A DNA stretch of 38,710 nt from Nanobdellota archaeon. Lineage in GTDB: Archaea; Nanobdellota; Nanobdellia; Woesearchaeales; UBA11576. Of this stretch, positions 13,845-21,752 are shown piece after piece. The notes beneath the pieces are model-generated. The model was not told where the DNA came from, ran no database searches, and was given only the letters and a program-made list of their open reading frames with translations. Position 1 is the stretch's first letter. Each line of letters starts with the position of its first letter. A program made the position numbers and the translations under genes. Where the stretch lies: NCBI GenBank assembly GCA_018830225.1, contig JAHJSS010000022.1, positions 1 through 38,710 of the forward strand. Direction: 5' to 3'.

Positions 13845-16463
13845 ATGGAGCACTACAGGGCCAGTGTCAAAGAGCTGTTCAGCGAGCTGAGCACTTCTGA
13901 TGATGGTATCTCTTCAGAGGAGGCCGCCCGCCGCATCCAGAAGTACGGCAGGAACGAGATAGAGGAGGTGCCTCCGGAGCCCTGGTGGAAGCTGCTTCTT
14001 GGTCAGTTCAATTCTCCTGTAATATGGATACTCATTGCTGCGGTCGTCGTCTCCTTTTTCATCGGTGAGGCTGTCGATGCCATTGTCATAGCGGTTATAC
14101 TCGTGCTGAATGCCGGGCTGGGTTTTTTCCAGGAGTTCAAGGCAGAGAAGGCTATAGAGGCGCTGAAGAAGATGGCCAGCCTGAAGGCCTTGGTCATACG
14201 TGACGGCAAGCAGCAGAAGATCGACGCCACAGAGTTGGTCCCTGGGGATATGATAATACTCGAGACTGGTGAGAAGATCCCTGCTGACTCTCGGCTTTTT
14301 GAGGCGAGCAATCTTGAGACCCAGGAGGCTGCGCTCACAGGCGAGTCCACTCCTGTATCTAAAGAGGTTGTGGACATCGAAAAGGATGCAGGCATCGGCG
14401 ACAGGCATAACATGGTCTTCTCCAGCACGATAATAGTGAGGGGGCATGGCAAGGCTCTTGTCTGTGACACGGGCATGAGGACAGAGATAGGGAAGATTGC
14501 GCACATGATACAGACCACTGAGACTGAGATGACCCCTCTGCAGAAGCAGTTGGCGAAGCTGGGCAAGTGGTTGGGCATCCTGACCATTGTCATTTGCGGC
14601 ATTGTTTTCCTCACAGGGATATTCATGCATGAAGGCAAGGTGCTTGAGCTCTTCTTCGCTGCTGTTGCGCTGGCTGTGGCTGCGATTCCTGAAGGACTCC
14701 CGGCAGTGGTCACAATATCATTGTCTATGGGTGTGCGGCGTATGGTTAAGCGCAACGCGCTTGTGCGCCACCTTCCGAGCGTCGAGACCCTCGGCTGCAC
14801 CACAGTCATATGCTCTGACAAGACAGGCACACTTACCCATAATGAGATGACTGTGAAGCACGTTTTCATGAACGGCAAGGACGCGACAGTTGATGGTTCA
14901 GGTTATAGGCCTGAGGGTAAGTTCTCTGTGGACCCGAAGGAGCTTGACATGCTGCTGAAGATAGGTGTGCTCAACAATGACGCCAAGCTGGACAGGGACG
15001 AGTGGAGCGTGATGGGCGACCCTACTGAAGGCTGCCTGATAACCTCTGCGCTGAAGGCAGGCATAGATAAGACCGAGCTTGATAAGAATTTTCCCAGGAT
15101 AGATGAGATACCTTTCGATTCTGAGCGCAAGCGCATGACCACTGTGCATGAGATCAGCGGGAAGCGTTTTGCCTATGTCAAGGGAGCTCCTGACCTTCTT
15201 CTCGGCCAGTGCGATAAGCTGTGGGTCAATGGTAAGATAGTCAAGCTCACCCCGAAAGACAAGAAGAATATCATCGCCAGGAACGAGGATTATGCAAAGA
15301 ATGCGTTGAGGGTGCTCGGTTTTGCTTTCAAGGAGCTGAAGAAGTCAGAGAAGAAGGAGACTTGGGAGAAGAACCTTGTTTTCGTCGGGCTTCAGGCCAT
15401 GATTGACCCGCCGAGGGATGAGGTCAAGGATTCTATCGCCAAGTGCAAGGCTGCAGGGATCAAGGTGGTGATGGTCACTGGTGACCTGAAGACCACTGCT
15501 GAGGCAATTGCCAAAGAGTTGGGCATTGAGGGCAAGTCCCTGACTGGCGCAGACCTTGAGAAGATGAGCGATGAGGAGCTTGCCAAGATAGTCAATGATG
15601 TGTCAATCTACGCAAGGGTCAATCCTGCCCATAAGATGAAGATAGTGACTGCTCTGAAGAGCAGGGGGCATGTTGTCGCGATGACTGGTGATGGAGTGAA
15701 TGACGCTCCTGCGATAAAGAAGGCTGATATCGGCATCGCTATGGGCATCACAGGCACTGATGTCGCAAAGGAAGCGAGCGAGATGATACTTACTGATGAT
15801 AATTTCACGTCTATAGTCAATGCTGTCGAGGAGGGCCGCGGTATATATGATAATATACGCAAGTTCGTGAACTATCTGCTCTCGTGCAATGTCGGTGAAG
15901 TTTTGGTGATATTTATCGGCTCATTGTTGGGCTGGCCTCTCCCCTTGATTGCGGTGCAGCTATTATGGGTGAATCTGGTGACGGATGGGCTGCCTGCTGT
16001 TGCTTTGGGCATAGATCCTGTGGCTGACGATGCCATGAAGCGTCCGCCGAGGAAGCTCTCCGAAAGGATAATGTCCAAAGGGATGTCGCTGAACATATTC
16101 ACCATGGGCATTCTCATAACATTGTCTACGCTGTTGATGTACTACATCGGCCTCCAGCACAGTGTTGAGCTTGGCAGGACCATGGCTTTCATGACATTGG
16201 TGCTCCTCGAGATAGTCAGGCTTCAGATGATAAGGTCATCTTACCATACCGGCCTGTTCTCCAACAAGTGGTTATTGGGTGCAGTGGTCCTCTCGTTGGG
16301 CCTGCAGCTGCTTGTCGTCTATACTCCTTTGAGCGCGTTTTTCAGGACAGTGCCTCTCGGCCTGCATGAGTGGCTCTGGATGGGTGGAGCTCTTGCAGTG
16401 GTGTCTGTATTGGGGACGATATCCACGTGGCTGATCAAGCAGGTCACGCAGGAGTTTTACTGA
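13845..16463 (+). CDS. P-type Ca2+-transporting ATPase (type II)
   Basis: This 872-residue ion pump resembles the SERCA/PMR1 group and would export Ca2+ from the cytosol at the expense of ATP. Motifs in order are LTGES (actuator, about 164-168), AAIPEGLP in M4, DKTGTLT with the phosphorylated Asp at about 325, KGAPD in the nucleotide domain, and MTGDGVNDAPA in the hinge. Transport-site residues match calcium pumps: the M4 glutamate in IPEGLP, NYLLSCNVGE in M5, and NLVTDG in M6. ATG 13845 has GTGAGG just upstream, within a few bases of the preceding stop. The exchanger gene follows after 16 bases. Confidence 0.92.
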   Translation: MEHYRASVKELFSELSTSDDGISSEEAARRIQKYGRNEIEEVPPEPWWKLLLGQFNSPVIWILIAAVVVSFFIGEAVDAIVIAVILVLNAGLGFFQEFKAEKAIEALKKMASLKALVIRDGKQQKIDATELVPGDMIILETGEKIPADSRLFEASNLETQEAALTGESTPVSKEVVDIEKDAGIGDRHNMVFSSTIIVRGHGKALVCDTGMRTEIGKIAHMIQTTETEMTPLQKQLAKLGKWLGILTIVICGIVFLTGIFMHEGKVLELFFAAVALAVAAIPEGLPAVVTISLSMGVRRMVKRNALVRHLPSVETLGCTTVICSDKTGTLTHNEMTVKHVFMNGKDATVDGSGYRPEGKFSVDPKELDMLLKIGVLNNDAKLDRDEWSVMGDPTEGCLITSALKAGIDKTELDKNFPRIDEIPFDSERKRMTTVHEISGKRFAYVKGAPDLLLGQCDKLWVNGKIVKLTPKDKKNIIARNEDYAKNALRVLGFAFKELKKSEKKETWEKNLVFVGLQAMIDPPRDEVKDSIAKCKAAGIKVVMVTGDLKTTAEAIAKELGIEGKSLTGADLEKMSDEELAKIVNDVSIYARVNPAHKMKIVTALKSRGHVVAMTGDGVNDAPAIKKADIGIAMGITGTDVAKEASEMILTDDNFTSIVNAVEEGRGIYDNIRKFVNYLLSCNVGEVLVIFIGSLLGWPLPLIAVQLLWVNLVTDGLPAVALGIDPVADDAMKRPPRKLSERIMSKGMSLNIFTMGILITLSTLLMYYIGLQHSVELGRTMAFMTLVLLEIVRLQMIRSSYHTGLFSNKWLLGAVVLSLGLQLLVVYTPLSAFFRTVPLGLHEWLWMGGALAVVSVLGTISTWLIKQVTQEFY

Positions 16464-16479
16464 GGTTTGTTGAGGTGAT

Positions 16480-17454
16480 ATGATGGTCCTTGAGCCTGTC
16501 TTCAGTTTCTTCCAGGCTCACCCTTTCTTCTTCCATAGCCTGATCGCCGCGTTCAGCCTCGTGATAATCGGCAAGGCATCCGACATCGCGGTGTTCGGCA
16601 TCTCTGATTACGCCAAACGCCTCGGCCTGTCAGATTATATAGTGGGCATCCTTGTAGTCTCTCTCGCCTCTTCTGTGCCTGAGCTGGTCTCTTCGATCAA
16701 CGGCGCTCTTATAGGGGAAGGTGGCATCATCTTCGGCACTATCCTCGGCTCGAACATAGTCGAGCTGACCATCGTGCTGGGCAGCGTGGCTATTGTCGGC
16801 AGGAAGCTTGCGCTTGGTTGCAAGGTTCTTGATGACACCAAGGCAGATATATTCATACTGCTTATGCTGCCTTTCATCTTGATAACTGACGGCAGGATAT
16901 CGAGGGTCGACGGCGCTGTGCTTGTCTTCGCTTTCATCCTTTACGTGTTCATCCTGTGGAACAAGGAGGGCGAGCTCGGCAGGATAAAGAAGTCCATCCC
17001 GTTCAAGGTACTCTGGCGTGACACGTTCCTTTTCCTGGGATGCCTGGTCGCGATAATGCTGGCCTCGCGCTGGCTGGTGCATTCTTCTATATCTATAGCG
17101 AATGATATAGGCGTCTCGCCTTTCATCGTGGCTCTTGTTGTGATAGGCATCGGCTCTTCTGTGTCTGACGCCAGCATAGGGATACGTGCTGCTATCAGGG
17201 GGCACCAGGATGTGGGCATCGGCAATGTGCTCGGCAGCAACGTGGTCAAGGTGACATTGTTCTTGGGTGTGCTTGCGCTTGTCAGGCCGATAGAGTTCCC
17301 TTTCAGCAGCCTTTGGATAATACTGATATTCACTGTGGTTGCCACAGGACTTACTCTTTACTTCATGTCGAAGAAGATTATGTTCTGGTGGCATGGCATT
17401 GTCATGCTTCTGCTCTACGCGACCTTCCTGGGCGTGCAGTGGCTGCTGGGATGA
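16480..17454 (+). CDS. CaCA-family cation exchanger (Ca2+/Na+ or H+ antiporter-like)
   Basis: The 324-residue protein has about ten spans and the two inverted alpha-repeats of the CaCA superfamily. The first repeat is standard in its core (SLASSVPELVSS, then GTILGSNIVE). The second is modified: GIGSSVSDASIG replaces the usual GTSxPE, so Pro becomes Ser and the ion-binding Glu becomes Asp, followed by GNVLGSNVVK. This retains acidic residues but may change ion preference. GAGGTGAT precedes adjacent ATGs at 16480 and 16483. It sits directly behind the calcium ATPase, which supports a joint role in Ca2+ homeostasis. Confidence 0.86.
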   Translation: MMVLEPVFSFFQAHPFFFHSLIAAFSLVIIGKASDIAVFGISDYAKRLGLSDYIVGILVVSLASSVPELVSSINGALIGEGGIIFGTILGSNIVELTIVLGSVAIVGRKLALGCKVLDDTKADIFILLMLPFILITDGRISRVDGAVLVFAFILYVFILWNKEGELGRIKKSIPFKVLWRDTFLFLGCLVAIMLASRWLVHSSISIANDIGVSPFIVALVVIGIGSSVSDASIGIRAAIRGHQDVGIGNVLGSNVVKVTLFLGVLALVRPIEFPFSSLWIILIFTVVATGLTLYFMSKKIMFWWHGIVMLLLYATFLGVQWLLG

Positions 17455-17491
17455 TGTGGTCTGTCCTCCCTGTTACAAAAGCATTTCTAAA

Positions 17492-17502
17492 CCTTTATAA
17501 AC
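17492..17502 (+). promoter_or_regulatory. TATA box of elp3
   Basis: CCTTTATAAAC is centred about 27 nt before the ATG at 17524 and there is no ribosome binding site, which suggests a leaderless start. Confidence 0.6.
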
Positions 17503-17523
17503 AACCTTCTTACCTTCTGTTTC

Positions 17524-19227
17524 ATGCAGAAGGAGTTTTTTGACGAGATCATCGAAGCGATAAAGCATGAGCCGCACTCTAAGATGGATGTCTCTAGGCT
17601 GAAGCTCAAGCTCTGCGAGAGGTATAAGATACGCCAGCCTCCGACTGACATCGAGATACTCCTCAATGCTGAAGAGAAAGACCTGCCTCTGCTGAAGAAG
17701 ACCCTTCTTACCAAGCCTACCCGTTCCATCAGTGGTGTGGCTGTCGTCGCGATAATGTGCAGGCCGCACAAGTGCCCTCATGGTAAGTGCAGTGTCTGTC
17801 CTGGCGGGCCTGCTTCGCATTTCGGTGATGTGCCTCAGTCTTACACAGGAAGGGAGCCTGCGACTATGCGCGCTTTGCGCCATAACTTTGACCCTTACCT
17901 CCAGGTCTTCAACAGGCTTGAGCAGTATGTTGTCGCTGGACACATACCTGATAAGGTCGAGCTGATAATCATGGGAGGCACTTTTCCCAGCACCAGCAAG
18001 AGTTACCAGAAGAGCTTTGTGAAATACGCCCTCAAGGCCATGAATGATTTCTCCGGGCTCTTCTTTGCCGACCACGAACTCAGGCTTGCGGAATTCAAGA
18101 CATTTTTTGAGCTCCCCGGAGGGGTGGGTGATGAAAAAAGGATTGATTCTATAATGAAGAGACTCCTGAAGCTAAAAAACAAGACAAAATCATCCCTTGA
18201 GAAGGAGCAGGCACGGAACGAGACTTCTAAGATAAAGTGCGTCGGCATGACTGTCGAGACAAGGCCTGACTACGGCCGCCTGAAGCAGGGCAACTTCGCT
18301 CTTTCTCTGGGCGCTACCCGCGTCGAGCTTGGTATAGAGTCTGTCTTTGATGACATCCTCGTGAACATAGAGCGGGGGCATGATGTCGCTGAGTCTAAAA
18401 GGTCGATACAGGAGCTGAAAGACATAGGTTTCAAGCTGAACTTCCATTATATGCTGGGCTTGCCTGGCTCTTCTCCGCAGAGAGATATTGATGGCCTGAA
18501 CCGGCTTTTCTCAGACCCTGATTTCCAGCCCGACATGCTGAAGATATACCCTTGCATGGTCTTGAAAGGCACAAAGCTCTACGACCTGTGGAAAGCAGGG
18601 AGTTATTCTCCTTTGACCACTGACCAGGCAGCCAGGATAATCTGTGAGTTCAAGAGGGTTGTGCCTAAGTATGTCAGGATAATGCGCATCCAGCGTGACA
18701 TACCTACAAAACAGACTGAAGCGGGTGTGGACCGGACGAACCTGCGCCAGTATGTGGATCAGCTGTGCAGGGCAAAGCGCATAAGGTGCAGGTGCATACG
18801 CTGCAGGGAGGTCGGCCGTGCTGAGAAGCTCGGCAAGGTGGGCATTACTGTCATGAAATACCCTGCGAGCGGCGGCACTGAGTTCTTCATCGCTGCAGAA
18901 GACACTAAGAATGATGTTCTCGTCGGATTCACCCGCCTCAGGTTCCCGGGCAGTCAGCTGCGGAAGGAGATCACGAAGAAGTCAGCGCTCCTCAGGGAGC
19001 TCCATGTTTACGGCCAGACTGCTGCTGTCGGCGAGAAGACTGCCACAGGCGCAGAGGCCAAGTCCCAGCACAGGGGATACGGCAGGCAGCTAGTCAGGAA
19101 GGCAGAGCAGATAGCTAAACAGCACGGCTACAACAAGATGATAATCATCTCAGGCATCGGTGTGAGAGAGTATTACAGGAAGTTCGGCTATAAGAAGGAA
19201 GGTCCGTACATGGTCAAGCGTATTTAG
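17524..19227 (+). CDS. elp3: Elp3-type tRNA uridine-34 modification enzyme (radical SAM plus GNAT)
   Basis: Archaeal Elp3 acts alone, using acetyl-CoA and SAM to install the carboxymethyl group on wobble uridine. The 567 residues contain the radical SAM cluster cysteines C79, C89 and C92 in the family's Cx9Cx2C spacing (CRPHKCPHGKCSVCPGGP). The barrel strand IIMGGTFPS and the conserved TVETRPDYG follow. The C-terminal GNAT domain ends with GYGRQLVRKAEQIAKQHGY and YYRKFGYKKEGPYMVK. The N-terminal tRNA-binding helices (1-60) are present, so the protein is full length. Its 3' end overlaps a convergent small membrane protein gene by 14 bases. Confidence 0.95.
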   Translation: MQKEFFDEIIEAIKHEPHSKMDVSRLKLKLCERYKIRQPPTDIEILLNAEEKDLPLLKKTLLTKPTRSISGVAVVAIMCRPHKCPHGKCSVCPGGPASHFGDVPQSYTGREPATMRALRHNFDPYLQVFNRLEQYVVAGHIPDKVELIIMGGTFPSTSKSYQKSFVKYALKAMNDFSGLFFADHELRLAEFKTFFELPGGVGDEKRIDSIMKRLLKLKNKTKSSLEKEQARNETSKIKCVGMTVETRPDYGRLKQGNFALSLGATRVELGIESVFDDILVNIERGHDVAESKRSIQELKDIGFKLNFHYMLGLPGSSPQRDIDGLNRLFSDPDFQPDMLKIYPCMVLKGTKLYDLWKAGSYSPLTTDQAARIICEFKRVVPKYVRIMRIQRDIPTKQTEAGVDRTNLRQYVDQLCRAKRIRCRCIRCREVGRAEKLGKVGITVMKYPASGGTEFFIAAEDTKNDVLVGFTRLRFPGSQLRKEITKKSALLRELHVYGQTAAVGEKTATGAEAKSQHRGYGRQLVRKAEQIAKQHGYNKMIIISGIGVREYYRKFGYKKEGPYMVKRI

Positions 19228-19555
19228 TCTTGTGATATCTCATCATGTGCTTCCTGAATTCGCTGTCTGTGTTCCTGAAGTCAAGCGCAAGAGCATAGAA
19301 CCGTCTGTCGCATTCTCTCTTGTGCTGTTGAATCCTTCCTTTAAATTCTTTCATCTCGCCTATAAAGCTTACCATGACTGCTATCAGTGCAAATACTCCT
19401 GTGATTGTGATGCTGACTATGACAAGTATCACTTCTTCAATTGTAGGGCTGTGGTTGGTCAGTTTAAGGATGATCCAATAGATTGCAAGGATTGACAGTC
19501 CCCACATCAGTAGTTTGCTGGTTATTATTGCCCAGTCAATAACATCTTTGTTCAT
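19214..19555 (-). CDS. small two-span membrane protein with basic cytosolic tail
   Basis: The 113-residue protein has two hydrophobic segments (about 12-31 and 40-66), then a polar, basic, probably helical tail (EMKEFKGRIQQHKRECDRRF). No family is recognised. It is the second gene of a two-gene unit, its ATG overlapping the stop of a 38-residue membrane peptide (ATGA). The two small hydrophobic proteins side by side resemble holin-like or regulatory membrane pairs, but this is only analogy. Its end overlaps elp3 on the other strand. Confidence 0.6.
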   Translation of the reverse strand: MNKDVIDWAIITSKLLMWGLSILAIYWIILKLTNHSPTIEEVILVIVSITITGVFALIAVMVSFIGEMKEFKGRIQQHKRECDRRFYALALDFRNTDSEFRKHMMRYHKTKYA

Positions 19556-19668
19556 AGTGACACCTTTATTAGCAGGAGTATTGTCAATATTGTGAGTATC
19601 CCGAATACTGCTAAGGTGATAGGTTCAGGACCAGTCATGAACTCCTTGAACTTATAGTACGCATCCAT
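19552..19668 (-). CDS. 38-residue single-span membrane peptide
   Basis: The ORF starts MDAYYKFKEFMTGPEPITLA and continues into one hydrophobic span (FGILTILTILLLIKV). The minus-strand TATA-like GTTTTATTAAG lies about 27 nt upstream and the stop overlaps the next start by four bases. This coupling is the main argument that it is translated. The N-terminus is amphipathic with a YYKFKEF segment. Function unknown. Confidence 0.55.
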   Translation of the reverse strand: MDAYYKFKEFMTGPEPITLAVFGILTILTILLLIKVSL

Positions 19669-19690
19669 GAGAATCAATAAGTTTTTCCGC

Positions 19691-19700
19691 TTAATAAAAC
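19691..19700 (-). promoter_or_regulatory. TATA box of the small membrane-protein pair
   Basis: GTTTTATTAA on the minus strand, centred about 27 nt from the ATG at 19668. Confidence 0.45.
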
Positions 19701-19735
19701 TTTCCCGCAAAAAACCGAAAACCACGACGACAGAG

Positions 19736-19760
19736 TCGGAATATTTCCGAATAAAATAAA
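19736..19760 (+). promoter_or_regulatory. palindrome plus TATA box of the methyltransferase gene
   Basis: TCGGAA and TTCCGA form a perfect palindrome around TAT (19736-19750), immediately followed by ATAAAATAAA, centred about 28 nt from the ATG at 19785. The palindrome covers the BRE position, so a bound repressor or activator there would control initiation. The operator role is inferred. Confidence 0.45.
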
Positions 19761-19784
19761 TACTTCCTCGACTATGTAGGGGTT

Positions 19785-20318
19785 ATGCCAGACATCGACT
19801 CCAAATTCATGCAGATCAAGCAGGCCTACGCAGAGCTGGAGGCAACTCTCAAGGGATCAGGCAAGGGTCTGGTCTACCGCACAGAGAAAGGCATCTACGG
19901 GACCACTAATCTTGACAACATATTCAGGTTCTTCAGGGAGATCGGGCTCCAGAACTACAGGCATTTCCTTGACCTTGGCTGCGGTGACTGCCGCGTTGTC
20001 CTGGTCGCGAGTCTTTTCACGGATGCGACAGGCATTGAGTTCAACAGCGAGCTTGTCAGTCACGGCCAGGAGATAAAGGACAGGCTCAACATTATGTGTG
20101 AGCTCATTGTCGGTGACTATCTTGATCACGACCTGACCAAGTATGATATCATCTTCATGAACCCTGACCATGAGTTCGGGGAGCTGGACGCGAAGCTGAA
20201 GGCAGAGCTGCGTGGCCCGCTTTTCATCTACAACGAGATATTCGCCCCGAATACGCTTAAGAAGGGGAAGAAGTTCTGGGCAGGCCAGATACCCATAGTT
20301 AAATACACTAATGATTAA
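19785..20318 (+). CDS. SAM-dependent methyltransferase-like protein
   Basis: The 177-residue protein has a class I methyltransferase core. Motif I is HFLDLGCGDCRVVL (about 65-78), with the acidic end of strand 2 in ATGIEFNSELV. A possible motif II is IVGDYLDHDL, and motif IV is IIFMNPDHEF (about 124-133). NPD at motif IV resembles the NPPY-type of N-methyltransferases acting on amino groups of bases or protein side chains. The overall arrangement also recalls DOT1-like small methyltransferases. The substrate is unknown. The start is leaderless, behind a palindrome-flanked TATA box. Confidence 0.72.
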   Translation: MPDIDSKFMQIKQAYAELEATLKGSGKGLVYRTEKGIYGTTNLDNIFRFFREIGLQNYRHFLDLGCGDCRVVLVASLFTDATGIEFNSELVSHGQEIKDRLNIMCELIVGDYLDHDLTKYDIIFMNPDHEFGELDAKLKAELRGPLFIYNEIFAPNTLKKGKKFWAGQIPIVKYTND

Positions 20319-20328
20319 GTTTAAATAA
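20319..20328 (+). promoter_or_regulatory. TATA box of the arginase-fold gene
   Basis: GTTTAAATAA is centred about 26 nt before the ATG at 20350, overlapping the end of the methyltransferase gene. Confidence 0.55.
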
Positions 20329-20349
20329 TTCTGCAGATTATTTCGTGGT

Positions 20350-21126
20350 ATGATAATAGTCAAGATACCTTTCTATGAGGGAGGGGATGTGTCGCCTGAA
20401 GGGGCTGATGCTGTCGCTGACCAGGCAGAGGGCTTTGCCCTGAACGAGTCAGGCCTGACTCCGCGCATCTTCCAGGGCAACATATCCTTGAAGGGCCAGG
20501 ATGTCGATGGCCTGTGCAGTTCTGTCGCTGATGCTGTGGCAAGGCAGCCTTTCGGTGACAGGCTCTGCCTTGTGGGCGGTGACCATTCTGTGACCTATGC
20601 TGGCTTCAAGGCTTTTGCTGCGAAGAACAGCGGCGCGGGAATTGTTGTCCTGAGCTCTTTCCCTGGCTGCGAGGCAGGTGGTGATTCTGCTGTCCACAGG
20701 AGCTTTGTGAAGAGGATACTTCGTGAGGGCATTGTATCTGCTGACAGGGTTGTGCTTTTCGGGTTGAGGGAGTGGACAGGTGATGAGAAGCAGTTCATCG
20801 AGTCTTCGAAGGTCAGGTCTTTCTCGATGAGGCAGATAGAGATGAACAGCCTGTCTGATGTCGCTGACGGCCTGACTGAGCTGCTGAACAGCTGGCAGTC
20901 GATATATCTTTCTGTGGGGATTGATGTCGCTGACCCGTCTTGCGCCCCTGGTGTTGATGATACCAGCCCTGGCGGGCTTTCTGCGAGGCAGCTTCTTTAC
21001 CTGGTCCAGCGCCTGAGGCTGATGCGTAACCTGAAGATGATTGATGTCATCGGTGTCGATGCCGGCAAGGATATCAACTGCATGACTTCAAGGCTTGCCG
21101 CGAAGATCATTGTAGAATTGTCCTGA
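20350..21126 (+). CDS. arginase/agmatinase-fold protein with degenerate metal site
   Basis: The 258-residue protein follows the ureohydrolase fold. GGDHSVT (76-82) keeps the first Mn-ligand histidine, and SVGIDVADPSCAPG (188-201) aligns with the SFDxDxxDPxxxPG signature. Two points differ from active enzymes. The DAHxD motif is replaced by LSSFPGC near 101-107, and the first Asp of the SFDxD pair is Gly190. With most manganese ligands gone it is unlikely to hydrolyse arginine or agmatine. It could be a structural, regulatory or ligand-binding relative. It is monocistronic with a leaderless start. Confidence 0.75.
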   Translation: MIIVKIPFYEGGDVSPEGADAVADQAEGFALNESGLTPRIFQGNISLKGQDVDGLCSSVADAVARQPFGDRLCLVGGDHSVTYAGFKAFAAKNSGAGIVVLSSFPGCEAGGDSAVHRSFVKRILREGIVSADRVVLFGLREWTGDEKQFIESSKVRSFSMRQIEMNSLSDVADGLTELLNSWQSIYLSVGIDVADPSCAPGVDDTSPGGLSARQLLYLVQRLRLMRNLKMIDVIGVDAGKDINCMTSRLAAKIIVELS

Positions 21127-21161
21127 TACTATACGTTTTCTTGGTGTATTTCTGGTGTACT

Positions 21162-21752
21162 TCAGAGGTGTTTTACGCAGTTCACGAGATGGACTTGATG
21201 GTTGCCTTCTGTGTCTAGCTCTACGATGCTCACTGCAGTATTCTTTGTTTCGAGGTTGTTCTTTCTCACTTTGATGCCAAGTATACTATGTAGCACGCTG
21301 TATATGACTCCGCCATGCGTGACCCATAAGACTTTGTCGTTGGCGTGTTCTCTGAGCATCCTTTCCAGGAATCGCTTGACTCTGCGGGTCTTCTGAGCTC
21401 CTGACTCTCCTCCTTTAGGTTTCCACGTGCCGAATCTTATGTTGTGTCTTTTCAGGTGGGCATCGATCTCCTGGTGGGCCCTGCCTTCGAAAACCCCGAA
21501 GCCTCTCTCGCGCAACTCTTTCGCGTAACGAACCCGTGTCTTAGGGTGGTGCTTACGTATCTCCTTAAGGGTGTCTTTGCATCGTAGAAGGTCGCTTGAA
21601 TAGATGATATCGAAATCTTCTTTCCTGAACCTGCGCGCGAGCCGCTTTGCTTGTGCTATGCCTTTTTTTGTCAGGTGACCAGGTGTCTGGCCCTGCATTA
21701 TCTCGTCGATGTTCTCTTGCGTCTCCCCATGCCTGGCCATGATGAGCCGCAT
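21162..21752 (-). CDS. histidine phosphatase superfamily protein (phosphoglycerate mutase-like)
   Basis: The 196-residue protein has the complete catalytic set: ARHGET at 6-11 with the phospho-accepting His8, a second Arg in SSDLLRCKDT, the acid in ELRERGFGVFEG and the second histidine in VTHGGV. Such enzymes act on phosphosugars, nucleotides or cofactor intermediates; cofactor-dependent phosphoglycerate mutase itself is longer, so a broad phosphatase is more likely. The basic HLKRHNIRFGTWKPKGGES loop is probably the substrate cap. The ATG directly abuts the stop of the DUF1385 gene, so the pair is co-transcribed. Confidence 0.85.
   Translation of the reverse strand: MRLIMARHGETQENIDEIMQGQTPGHLTKKGIAQAKRLARRFRKEDFDIIYSSDLLRCKDTLKEIRKHHPKTRVRYAKELRERGFGVFEGRAHQEIDAHLKRHNIRFGTWKPKGGESGAQKTRRVKRFLERMLREHANDKVLWVTHGGVIYSVLHSILGIKVRKNNLETKNTAVSIVELDTEGNHQVHLVNCVKHL

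Noticed and set aside
14003-14878. A 291-codon minus-strand frame opposite the calcium ATPase
   Set aside because: The plus-strand frame has all P-type ATPase motifs; the reverse one has none.
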